Origin: Mnemiopsis leidyi
Lineage: Eukaryota; Ctenophora; Tentaculata; Lobata; Bolinopsidae
Assembly: GCA_000226015.1 (NCBI GenBank)
Contig: JH154019.1
Location: 101,999 to 137,165 of the forward strand
Length of the DNA: 35,167 nucleotides
Direction of reading: 5' to 3'
Shown here one piece after another: positions 11,041 through 21,046 of the stretch. Position 1 is the stretch's first letter. Every line of letters starts with the position of its first letter. The notes beneath the pieces are model-generated. The model had not been told where the DNA came from. It saw nothing but the letters and a program-made list of their open reading frames with translations, and did no database searches. Made by a program: the position numbers and the translations under genes.

Positions 11041-11699
11041 GGGAGATATGTTGAGAAATGTTGTTGAGAAATTTGGCCACGTTACCGGTTAGGAAGCTAA
11101 TATGTAGATGGTCTTTGGTTTAGAGCCAGGTTTTATTTGTTGTCATAGGAAACTGGATCCATTAGCCAAAAAAGCTCCAGTTTGTTGAATTATGAAACTA
11201 AAATATGTTGAAGCAATCACTATTTACATTAGTGATAATGTTTGTGGTCAGAACTTACAATCATCTTTAATCATTCATACAAACAGTGTTAGTTTATATT
11301 AGCATCTGGCCGTTCTTAAAAGTCCCATCAAGTAATGAGTATTAGGTTTATTTTAAAATGTGCCCGTTGGGTGCGGGGTATAGTTCCAAATTATACATTT
11401 TTCAGAAGCCCTCATAAAGAATAAAGATAGATGACGGACCAGCACTTATATGTGGAATAATATGATACTCGTTGACCACTTAACTGTTCTTTGAAAAGAT
11501 GTGAGTTTTTTACTTAAACAGTTTTATTGTTGCATACTCTGTTTTATGGAATGAATTTCACCCATTGGCTGTCCTATTGAGATATTGGTTTTAATACAGT
11601 TAAATGTAGATTCTGACTACTGCGGAATTCCGTGCACTACCAGGTCTTATCCGATTGCCATTTTCCAATAATTTATTGATTCGCTGGTTGATTCTTTGA
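11041..11699. other. No gene; short repeat flank
   Basis: It holds a copy (about 11262-11310) of the catacaaacagtgtt flank and a gtgcggggtatagttcc phrase (near 11372) that recurs near 13490. Otherwise nothing is recognisable. Confidence 0.45.
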
Positions 11700-13250
11700 T
11701 TTATTAATTCATTCACTCATTCAGGGCAAACAAAAACTACTGCCCCTTCCTTTGGTGCGGTAAAGAGAGGCCAACTTGGTGCTGTTATTTGGACCGCCAC
11801 CTCCAATGCATTGCAATGGAAGGATTGATGTTGTCTCGACCTGCTGTCATGCCTCATTTTTTACTGGGTCACTGTAATCACTGTCGCCAATAATATCCTA
11901 GCACGAGTCTCGGCCACCAGCGCTCCGTCAAGTTATAAGGTGGCACATCCACTTTCTGCTGCTCTGACCGCCACCCAGAACTACCAACTTCCTACTTTGG
12001 AAGATTTCTGAAACCAGACAATACAAATGCTGGCCTGAATTTAAGCAAAGATTATTGGTAAACTCGCCAGGAGAGCAAGAATAAGGCTGTAGCGACTGGT
12101 CCTCCCCCTGCACCAGAAAAAGAAAAGAAGGGCTTCAATTTAAGTGATCTTGGGGATCTTGAGATGAAGAATGTCGCCTTCAACAATGCAGCTCCTAAGA
12201 CCCGTCCATCCTCTCACATTGGGGGAAGTGTTGAGGTTGAAGTAAGCCGTTGAGAAGTTAGGCATTTTTGTCAAAATTAAATATGGCATGTTAAAGTCAT
12301 GTGAGGGACCAAAAGAAAAAGTGGCAGGTGAAGAAGCCAGGTATGACGAGGAACATGAGGACAAAATTAATTTATTTGATCTCATGATTTAGTTAAATTA
12401 TCAATAGCAGCTGCCTTCTGCAGCAGCTATTGTTGACACAGCCATTTTGTGCAGTAGCTTATTTTTCAAGTTATAAATATGAAGAGAAATTTTCAATAGC
12501 AGCAGCTACTGAGGAACGCAGCAGCTCGTTTTTATTAACACTTTGGGTTTTACACGTTTTGTACAGAAATAATGAAACAAGTATTTTTCTTGCTGAATGC
12601 AGACCAGCATGAGTTAGATATATGTTATTTATAATTTATTTTTTATGGCCGCTACCCTTCCAAGTCAGTTTTCTTTATTTCATTATTTTAAGTTATTTTT
12701 TGTTGTTCAGCCGGTTTTACCAATTTTGTTTTTTAGTCCTTTGAGTTATCTGAATATCATTTTGGGAGAAAGTTATCTGATTGAATATTAACGTAATTAA
12801 TGTGATTAAACGAAGATTTCAAGCCTTTATTATCTGTGTGTTTCTCTTCTGACCACCAACAACATATATGCAGAATAAATTTAGAATCAAAATTTTAGAT
12901 TAAATTGGATCCCTATTTCATGATTGTATAATCAGGATACAGATTTTATTTAGATATCGACTCTTTAACGAGTTTATAGGCCGTACCCATAGAGATTACA
13001 GGTGTGATAATTATAATGTTTTGTCTAACAGACATCCAGACTCTTCACAGAATGAATGAACGAGATTAGCAGATGACAAAGCTCGAAACAGTATGATATT
13101 GTTGAATTTCGGCACCGATCTTTAAATGCGAAGAGTAAAGAGACTGAGAAGTAAGTAATTATATTTATGTATTACAATCATTCGTTTAAAAATTACATGG
13201 AACATCATTTTTCAGTTTGATTTTAAATATCAATTATAAGTGAAAGGTCT
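11700..13250 (+). pseudogene. Family D pseudogene, copy 4 (inverted, degenerate)
   Basis: This plus-strand sequence is the degenerate counterpart of 7230-8370 on the minus strand. It includes the GAAT-type array edge, the Pro-rich segment, the SDLGDL region (near 12140) and the 3' end ttcggcaccgatctttaaatgcg (near 13110). It even includes the flank reading ttttcagtttgatttt. It has many stops and indels and an unrelated insertion or expansion at about 12400-13080. It is the most diverged copy and lies in opposite orientation to the other three. Confidence 0.55.
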
Positions 13251-13727
13251 GGGTCCTAGATCATGGCTGCCATGTCTGAAACCAGTTCTGTGATAATATC
13301 ATGCAATTACCTCAAAGGGTAACTCAACTATACAAAAGGTTTAGTCGGGAAAGCGGACCAACTGATCCTAACTCAATTTCTAATCATAATGCTCATTGCT
13401 TACGTGCAATCATTCATACAAACAGTGTTTGTTAATTTTAGCAGCTGACACTCATTTAAGTCATATTTTAAAGTGACTAGGTTAATGTGCGGGGTATAGT
13501 TCCTCACTCGGTTTACAATGTATTAAACTCGACGTTGAAACTTGCTAATTTAATAGTAGTTCAATATAAGATAAGTATTTATTAGTAATTAAGTAAATAT
13601 ATCTTAAGTATAAAATGTAACAATACGGGCTGGCCGGTATTGTTGAAGAAGCTGTGCACTTTAAGTTCACAACATTAAAATTGAGGTAATATTCCTTCCA
13701 TAACAACGCTACCGGCCGTAAAGGGTC
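13251..13727. other. No gene; repeat flank
   Basis: The segment around 13400-13505 matches 11262-11390 in order (catacaaacagtgtt, then gtgcggggtatagttcc). It is therefore a second copy of that repeat flank. Nothing else is identified. Confidence 0.4.
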
Positions 13728-13768
13728 GGTAGTTCAATTGGTAGAGCACTCATCTAGTAAAAGCAATA
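13727..13768 (+). repeat. tRNA-derived segment (5' half, A-box-like)
   Basis: The phrase ggtcggtagttcaattgg followed by tagagcac has the layout of a tRNA 5' half: a 7-base acceptor, then a D-arm of the form GTTCAATTGGTAGAGC that serves as an A box. A convincing anticodon stem and T-arm do not follow, so it is not a complete tRNA gene. It is best read as the head of a tRNA-derived SINE or a tRNA fragment. Confidence 0.4.
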
Positions 13769-14134
13769 TCTCCATTATCTTAAAAGATATCTCATTTTTA
13801 AAACGAGGAACGAATAAAAGATCAAATATGCGACCCGATCACTAGATTAGTCGAAACTTGGTCAAAATTCGGGTTAAGTTGACGGTAGTTCAGTTTTTAA
13901 AAATTTAACACTTATTTTACTTTGGTGTATCCAACAGCCATGTGGTTACAATGCAACCGGCCAATTACAGGAGCCGAAGGTTCTTAATTAAGGCCAGTGA
14001 CGGTTACGGTAGTTTTTACCATACTGTATTCGCCCGAGGCTTCGCTACTACAAGCGTAGCTACTCATTTAACCCTCAATCACGGTTTTCCGTTCATTTGG
14101 CAGAGCGATAAAGCCGTTGCTCCATGGCTGGGCA

Positions 14135-14207
14135 GCGCAGCGATTCGGACCCGGGACCTCCCGAATGGAAGTCCGATGCTGTAAGCTCTGCGCCACTCAG
14201 CCAACCA
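14135..14207 (-). repeat. tRNA-derived SINE head
   Basis: On the minus strand an A box, TGGCTGAGTGG (14193-14203), is followed about 40 bases later by a B-box-like GGTCCGAATC (14142-14151). This is the pol III internal promoter layout, in about 73 bases. The anticodon arm is not a clean stem, which favours a tRNA-derived SINE over a functional tRNA. The SINE body, if present, would run to lower coordinates (about 14135 to 13940), but I cannot define its end. Confidence 0.5.
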
Positions 14208-14385
14208 CCCATGAACGCACGCACGCATCCAATTGATGACGAGGGGGAAGGAGGGTTTGGCCAATGATGATGTCATCAAAAATTTTTATGATTTACAGGA
14301 TTTTTTTTGAGAATTTTTGATTTCTTTTGAAAATTTTTATCAAATTGCAAATTAAAAGACCAAAAATCAAGTTTTTTTGCATGAA

Positions 14386-14497
14386 GTAGGGGGGGGGGGT
14401 TCCGGCTGTGATGATGTCATTATGGTGATTTACCTCTGACATTTAGGGGGGTTTTGTCCTGATGACGAGTAATGATGGAAGGGGGGGGGGGGGGGGT
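14386..14497. repeat. Two poly-G runs
   Basis: G-runs lie at about 14389-14399 and 14480-14496 with AT-rich sequence between them. They could form G-quadruplexes and are unreliable in length. Confidence 0.7.
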
Positions 14498-14499
14498 AA

Positions 14500-17029
14500 A
14501 AAGTTAACTAAAAATTTGGTGACGGCAATGTGCAATTTAACGATTTGATTTTCTAGTGCTCATGTTTTTAGCACTGATGATGGCTCTAAAATTATCTTCA
14601 ATATGCAGACATTTACAAAGTGATGGTTCATTTTCTCCGTTCTTCTGCAAATTCCACCTAAGAGCTCTGAGTTACTCTTTAAGAGATAGCACATGCATGA
14701 TCTCCTTTTCTTTCTTCTAGATTCTATAAATTGCAGGTTGGTGCCAAATCTATCCGACCTTCTGCTGCCCAGCCGGCAATAATTCTGTGTTAGATTTAAG
14801 AGGTAGACATTGAACAATTTCATTAATAAGCTTGAAGTAAGGTATTGTGTCGATGAGCCAGGTGATGCTCTGTAAATCATGTCCTTTTTCTCCCGAGCTT
14901 TTTGTCGTTAAAACTCAAGATTATTGGATGATGATGATGATGATCAGTGTCTCATGAGAGTGCTGGTAAGAACTTGTAAAAACTACTGAGTCAAGTTCAG
15001 CGTTCACCGTATTTCATGTTGATGTGGGGTAATTAGCGACCATCGTCCAGAAGAGACATGGGAAACACACCTCAAATTTGCTCCAGTATGACTCGGATGT
15101 GATATAATGTTTGATGTGACATGAGGCTTAATCTCGGCACTGTTTTGTTGGTAGAGTGAGAGAGAGAGAGAGAGAGAGGAGAGCTAAGGACTCTGTACAC
15201 GTGATCTAGCGTTTTAAAGAAATAAAGAGGTGATTTGTCTATGAACTCGCACGGTGTTCACAACCTCTAACATGAACATTAAACTTGTGTGGACTTAAGA
15301 AGAAAATAATCTGTTAGGAATTTGGATATCGCGATGTTTTTACCTACAAGCACTGTGGTATTGTTATTAATTGAAATTAATTGATTTTGTTCTGGTATCA
15401 TAATTAGGCGATCTGACACGTGATCTATTTGGAATGAGACTGGATGGCATCCGCCCCTTTATTACAGGCAATATTATAATACAATTGTTTTGATCTAAAT
15501 AAAATAAGCACAAAAGCCTGTAATTGACCAATGATACAAACTCTTGCATCAATGTTTTAATCTTTTAGTGTCAATGATGGGCCTGTCTCCTTTCTTTCTA
15601 AAACAACAAGTCCAGTCATGATTATGTTCTAATTATAAGTCTGGCCCTTTCATAAAAACCAGCTTGATAATGCTTGACCCCAATTTAAAACGATTGAATG
15701 CTTTTACGTGCAAATTAATGGCCAATTACCGGACTCCAAACGAAGAATTATAATGCATTTTTAGCTTAAAGCCCCAATTTCGTGTCATGTTCGTCTAAAT
15801 AAGGTGCTTACTGTAGAATTATCATGTTTTCCCCGACTTGCTGTCTCTCCCAAATCACTCGAGCTTTTGTTGAAACATTTAGTGCTAATTTAGTCACCAA
15901 AATGTTTTACACTTTATACCCTCACTCTCCTCAAGTCACTCTTAATTCAATACGGGAACTAAGTCGAAGATCAAAGCCTACGATTGACAAAAGTCGCCCT
16001 GATCATACTCCTTATTGATTTCTCATCCATTTTAATGCTAAGGACCAATTCTCGGGGCAATTATGATAGAGTGGGTTGAAGATGCAGACTAATGCTCTGA
16101 TCACACCTCTTTCTTTCTCTCTCTCTCCCTCATTCTCCTCAATACTTGGACACCTAGGCCACAGAACTGGGGCCACCTTGCTGTATCCTTGGTCAGCTGT
16201 CAGGAGAGCCATCTGGCTGACCCTTCTCTGTTCCTGATTAAATGTCATTACTGGCGAGATGCTAACACAGCTCACTAATAAATTTATCGGGTAGATTAAG
16301 GGATTATGAGTCGCATTGCAGGTGCAACATTGGCTCTTCTTCGGAAGCTTTTACACTTTTGTGTTAAAATACTCGAGTCGAGGAGCATGCTCTCCTTTGT
16401 TTAGAAACGGTGTCTCTCTCAATCTGAAGGCGGGGTTTATTTCAGCTAATTTTTAAGATTAACTAAATTTACATTATCGATGGCACGTGTGCACGCACAG
16501 TACTGTAATTTATGTAATTTTACGTTTGGCGTGTCCATGGGAGAGACAATTATAAGTAACCTTTTGCTATAGCATGTAGCTGTGAAATAACTGTAAAGCT
16601 TCGATTGATATGATAAACAGCAAACTCAAAATTAACTGAAATTACATTCAAACTTAATTCAAATAATCCTAACCTTGAATAGATAAATTTCTAACTTAGA
16701 ATACTAATAGAATTGCGTTAAAAATATCTGTTGATACATTAAAATTTAGTTCGAAAGTTCGAAACAATATTCTTTGATACTCTGCGTAAAATTGTGTGCG
16801 GAGGGACGACATCATAAGAGAAAAGGTCCTGCCTCTTGCTCTCCCCAAACTTATTATTTTGTGGACTGTCGCTTGTCAAAGCAGTCTATTAAACGTCTAA
16901 TTAAACGTACAGAAACTTCGAAAATACTAAAACTTTGGCATTTTGACTTTCAAGTCACTTCAAATTCTGTCCATCTCGCTCAGTCTACTTTGGAGCATAA
17001 ATCTGCCTTCCTGGCTTGTCTGTAGACCC
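14500..17029. other. Intergenic, no recognised gene; GA and CT microsatellites
   Basis: A (GA)n tract lies at about 15157-15180 and a CT-rich tract at about 16104-16130. Open frames at 14560-14880 (-), 15824-16018 (+) and 16012-16275 (-) have no motif or splice context that I can support. The NOL4-like gene ends at 17030, so the right part should include its 3' UTR. Confidence 0.4.
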
Positions 17030-17467
17030 TCAAAACACTCTATGGTCAGTAGGTAACAGCTGCTCTAGTTCGGAAGCGGCTCGGTACAAAAAGTTGGCCG
17101 CCTCCCTGTAGCTGGTGACCAGAGTCTTGGCGTTCATGATCTCCGTCATGCTCATCATGGCCTGTTTCTCCGAGAGTAATGGTAGTCTAAGTGGGGAGGA
17201 AGTGCAGATGGAGGAGGTGCTGCACACAGTAGTACCCGGGGTGCTATCCTGGATGGAGCTGTTCATCAGGGACTCTATCTGGAAGCTCTTTTGTTTGGGT
17301 GAGAGATGGGGAGGGGAAGAGAGAGTGGAGACTGATTGTCTCTCTTGCTGGACGGGAGATCCGCTAGTGCTCCACGAAGTACTCTTCGGGGAACTGTTAG
17401 GGTTTGTTAACCTGTCTCCATTCTCCCCTTGCTTTGCTTTCTCGTTCTGCAGCATTGCGCTTATAAC
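17030..17467 (-). CDS. NOL4-like gene, last coding exon (3' end, with stop)
   Basis: The exon begins after the acceptor ending actccag at 17468-17469 and runs 438 bases to a TGA at 17030-17032, giving 145 residues. The sequence is Ser/Pro/Thr-rich (SSPKST, SPPHLSPKQK), then has a C-terminal helix, LVTSYREAANFLYRAASELE, close to the stop. A helix of this pattern at the very C-terminus is what I recall for the animal NOL4/NOL4L family, whose members are nuclear proteins of poorly known function. Phase is 0 at its 5' side, matching the exon upstream. The family call is from recollection of pattern and needs a profile search. Confidence 0.7.
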   Translation of the reverse strand, partial: VISAMLQNEKAKQGENGDRLTNPNSSPKSTSWSTSGSPVQQERQSVSTLSSPPHLSPKQKSFQIESLMNSSIQDSTPGTTVCSTSSICTSSPLRLPLLSEKQAMMSMTEIMNAKTLVTSYREAANFLYRAASELEQLLPTDHRVF

Positions 17468-17584
17468 CTGGAGTATTAGTATTTTTAGATTAAATCCCAG
17501 AATTTCTGTATAATAATGTTCCATGCTACCTTTGCCTAGATATCAGAAACATGTGAATGCAGTTTTGTCAAGGATATTGCTAAC

Positions 17585-17662
17585 CTTGCCAATTGCGTCT
17601 GACACTGATCCGTCCACTGTCGTGTCCTGCGTGTCTGTCATCTCCTCGTCGTTCGAGCGAAC
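17585..17662 (-). CDS. NOL4-like gene, internal exon (26 codons)
   Basis: A 78-base exon lies between the acceptor aacaacag (AG at 17663-17664) and the donor AAG|gttagc. Both ends are phase 0, so it joins its neighbours without shifting frame. It encodes an acidic, Thr/Asp-rich linker (SNDEEMTDTQDTTVDGS). It is too short to be noticed as an ORF and could be a cassette exon because its length is a multiple of three. Confidence 0.7.
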
Positions 17663-17820
17663 CTGTTGTTAACAGTTGTCAACATGAAAATAATTATGCA
17701 TATCTTGTAGTCCGAGTTTCTGAAAAACTGACTCCGTCTAATTACTTAAACTTTGAAAATGATCAAATTGTTGAGTTTATACAATTAAACAGACGATGAA
17801 TCACTATTCCTAGTTCCTAC

Positions 17821-18087
17821 CTGGGATGCGGTGTAGAGTTTTGGCTTGTTAAAGAGAGTGTTGGACATCATGGTAGGGGGAGAAGCAGTGGGAGTTCTAG
17901 GACTCACCACTCGGGGAGGGACGACTTGTGTGGGGTTGAAGGTGGGAGCCATGGTGGGGAGGAGGGTTCCACCTCCTAGATTGAGCGGGGAGAGTTTGGG
18001 TTCGTTAGGGGATGTCATCCCGTGTCTCTCCAGGAGGGAGGGTGTTTGGAGGACGGACGGGGCAATCTTCATCAAACTGCTCAGTAC
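17821..18087 (-). CDS. NOL4-like gene, internal exon (89 codons)
   Basis: A 267-base exon is bounded by the acceptor ...actcccag (AG at 18088-18089) and the donor CAG|gtagga. It is phase 0 at both ends. It encodes a Pro/Ser/Thr-rich low-complexity region (LSPLNLGGG, VVSPRTPTASPPTMM) typical of disordered parts of nuclear regulators. As a multiple of three it could also be skipped in alternative transcripts. Confidence 0.75.
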
Positions 18088-18139
18088 CTGGGAGTTACGT
18101 TTTATTAAAATGTATCAGCAATTCGTAGGAAGTTGATTA

Positions 18140-18963
18140 CCTTACAAGACATTTTTATAACGTACGAAATGTGACGGTTTTCCCGAAATTTCGCCATATT
18201 TTCGGACCGCCAAAATTTCGGTCGTCGTAATAGAATCCGTCGCATTATTTTTAGCTTTCTCCAATAATTGTGGTTTCATCGATTCATTTTGTTCATGAAA
18301 AGTTAGTGATATGATGGTGGGACAAATAAACAAAATATTCCATGATAGATTGAATATCAAGTAAGACGTTTTAAATTTACAAAAAATTACAGTTAAGTGC
18401 TAACACAAGCGTCTTATGAGACTAAGTCAAGATAAACAATTTAATATCAAACTTGATAAGTCATGTGATGCAGATATACTGTCATTGATCAGTAGAGTAA
18501 AATTTAGATTTTAGATTGAGATACTAAAACTAGCACTAATCAGTAATCATCTTATTACTCAAGTGAAAGGTTACTATCCATCGGGAAACTAACGATGTGT
18601 CTCTTCACCATGATCGGTATGCGTGCGCCGTGAAGCGGATAAAGGATGGGAGAGGTTTGCTTGTCCCACAGTTGGTAACCGTCGGAAATATTCCGTTAGG
18701 GAGTAAACTGGAGAACACCGTGAAACTAAAAGAGTCGAGCCGGACCCCTTAGCGAAAGATAAAGAAATCGATTTATAAGTTCCATTTTGTTTCAACATAT
18801 CTTACAGATTTTTTGAAAATTTTGTCAAAACAAAATGATGAAAAATACCCTTATTTTCTGTGACGTCCGAAATGTGACGGTTTTTGTTCAATTTTGCCAT
18901 ATTTTCGGACCGCCAAAATTTCGGTCGTCGCAAATTGGTCCGCCATAAAAATGTCTTGTAAGG
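18140..18963. mobile_element. MITE-like non-autonomous DNA transposon with TA duplication
   Basis: Perfect 19-base terminal inverted repeats (starting CCTTACAAGACATTTTTAT) lie at 18140-18158 and 18945-18963. They are flanked by TA on both sides (18138-18139 and 18964-18965), as in Tc1/mariner-type insertions. Just inside each end is the same block in direct orientation (gtgacggtttt ... ccatattttcggaccgcc, about 18166-18228 and 18873-18930), an uncommon arrangement for a MITE. There is no transposase frame. It lies in an intron of the NOL4-like gene. Confidence 0.8.
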
Positions 18964-19673
18964 TAGACAATAAGACGACCGAATGCGGACAAAATCTGAT
19001 GAACTAGAGCTATTGTGCCATTCATGTGTTTGTAAATCGTTTCATGGATCATTTCATGGATCTCGGTTTATTGATGTTTTCCTAATCTAGATTAAATAAT
19101 CTTGCTATCCCGATAAAGGTTTATCAATTCGTTGTTTAACGATTGATCGGAGCAATGAGGTTAGGAGCTAGCCTCTAGGGTGTGACCCTAAACCTAGCTG
19201 GTTTGTACAGAAATATGCAGTTTGCCTGCTTAGTGCTTACAGCCATTTTTTTGCTGCAAATATCGAGTTGCTATGACCTGGGAGCCGCTCATTTGAAGAT
19301 TAATCAGATTTAGTAGTCACACGTGATGGACTTTTACATCGAAATGACAAAGTAGGAATCTTCCGTTGTTGCCTGATGTTGTGGATGCTCTTTGTGAAAT
19401 TGCTCGGGTCTACATAATTTGTCGATGCGGACGATTCCGCGAAACCTTTCTGGTTCATTTGCCGTGATTTTTGACCATCATCATTCATTGAAGCGCAATG
19501 CTTATCAAGGAAGGCCACATTTATCAAGGCCAGTCACGATTCGATCTTTACGCTGCACGGGGCATTAGATTTATTTACCTCCAGCTTCATACGATACTTG
19601 TATCTTAATTTAGGCTATCCCCTATTCCCCTAATCCGCAAAATCTCAATAAGAAGTCCGTGAGTTCCGCTTAC

Positions 19674-19801
19674 CGGGTTAATTGATGAGGTTTGAAGGTT
19701 CATATTTTGGATGTGGCTGTATGGGCTGGTTTCTTTACCGTCCAAGTAAGGGGAAGTAGATGTCTCCGTCTTGATCTGCATTCCTTCTGTTTTCACAGCC
19801 C
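19674..19801 (-). CDS. NOL4-like gene, internal exon (128 bases)
   Basis: The acceptor is ctctag (AG at 19802-19803) and the donor is CCG|gtaagc. The exon starts with two bases that complete a Gly codon left open by the exon at 20900-21044, then gives 42 codons and ends in phase 0. It encodes AVKTEGMQIKTETSTSP, then a Tyr/Ser/Asn-rich stretch. A KTE-rich motif of this sort could be a SUMOylation site, but that is inference. Confidence 0.7.
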
Positions 19802-19810
19802 CTAGAGACG

Positions 19811-19848
19811 GTAGTGTTTAAACTTACTGGTAGCGTTTAAACTTACTG
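19811..19848. repeat. 19-bp tandem duplication
   Basis: Two adjacent copies of gtag(t/c)gtttaaacttactg, differing at one base, lie in the intron just upstream of the exon at 19674-19801. Confidence 0.85.
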
Positions 19849-19869
19849 GTCTTTTTGTTTTTAGTATTT

Positions 19870-20410
19870 CATGCAACACGTTTCAGTAGATTCATTCTAC
19901 CACTATACGAAGATCAAAATATTGCCAAACATTCTTTGTCAATTGCGATACGGAAGCGATCGATTAAGACTCCCCGAAGTAAAACCGGCTTTGTTGGACG
20001 TTAACTTTACACCAGCTGCGTCACACTGCCCACACAAGATGGCTATTTTTGGGAAATTTCTAGGGCCACATTACCCGCAGTTCAATGAATATACAACACC
20101 AACTCAATCTCGATCGTTACTCTCAAAATCTACACGCGGTTACGTCCGCTGGACGATTTCCATGTAAAAGCAGTGACATCTCGCTGTGTGGGTCGGTGGT
20201 TTGTTAATCTAGATTGTAATCTAGATTCAGATTGATCAATGGTTTGATTTTCTATTATCGAAGTAACATGGGATCCCGGCTCTCATATAAAGACAAATAC
20301 TGGCATAGTATGATTTACACCCTGCCTATCGCCCCGCGGGATCGCACACAGACTATAACTAGTTAGCTTGTTTAATAGAGAAATGTTTTTTTGGGGAGAG
20401 ATCATAGAGC
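19870..20410. other. Intron sequence, no feature seen
   Basis: An open plus frame (19871-20167) has no recognisable domain. A duplicated aatctagatt lies near 20207-20225. This belongs to the intron between the exons at 19674 and 20900. Confidence 0.4.
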
Positions 20411-20419
20411 ATTTACATT

Positions 20420-20487
20420 CACGTGATAGCGTTACCTCTTATTGATTGGCCCTACCTAACACTTCATTGGTCAATCGCTGTCACGTG
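20420..20487. promoter_or_regulatory. Symmetric E-box / CCAAT cluster (candidate enhancer or promoter)
   Basis: CACGTG occurs at 20420-20425 and 20482-20487, and ATTGG (an inverted CCAAT) at 20445-20449 and 20466-20470. The outer arms are imperfect inverted copies (cacgtgatagcg against cgctgtcacgtg). CACGTG is the site for bHLH-ZIP factors and CCAAT for NF-Y. Activity is inference. Confidence 0.35.
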
Positions 20488-20899
20488 GAATAAAAGAATT
20501 TGTGACACTAAAACCCTTCCTCAAAAAACGTTTCTTTATTAATTTTACTACAGTTAACAGCCCAAACGACACTCACAAGAACTACGAATAGACTACGTAT
20601 AGACTACTACTACTCAGGTCTAGGGTCATCAGATTTTCAATCTTATCATTTAATCACTTTTCATTAATAATTTTGATGTTCAGATGATATCTATAATTGT
20701 AAGGTCAAAAATTTTAGCCGTTTTTGATGCATTTTTTCTCTGTTTGTGCCTACATAATCGGGTATTCCTTGGACCAGCATATCTCACACCCTAAGCCTTC
20801 AACAGTTTCAGTTTCAGGAAATCATTTCTCGTTTTTAACTCATCTAGTTATCAACCTTGGCTTGGAAGATAGGAAATGTAAATGAATATAAACACATAC

Positions 20900-21044
20900 C
20901 TATGCTGTGTTCTTCCATCTGATGATGTGGACTGAAAGGGCTCAGAGATTTCGGTTTTGCGTGGCTCACTGTGCCATTTCTGATTAGGTACTCTGCCAAT
21001 TGTCGATTTGCCTCTGCTGCCTGCATTGAGTACTGGCTGGCAAT
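20900..21044 (-). CDS. NOL4-like gene, internal exon (145 bases)
   Basis: The acceptor is ccccgtttcag (AG at 21045-21046) and the donor ATAG|gtatgt is close to consensus. It starts in phase 0 and leaves one base for the next exon, which that exon completes. It encodes a helix, SMQAAEANRQLAEYLIRN, then a Ser/Pro/His-rich tail (SLSPFSPHHQMEEH). The helix lies downstream of the conserved domain encoded at 23404-23546. Confidence 0.75.
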
Positions 21045-21046
21045 CT

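Noticed and set aside
14135..14207. Functional tRNA gene
   Set aside because: A and B boxes are present but I could not fold a proper anticodon arm and acceptor stem.
16012..16275. Minus-strand 87-codon frame as a gene
   Set aside because: It overlaps a CT microsatellite and shows no domain or splice context.
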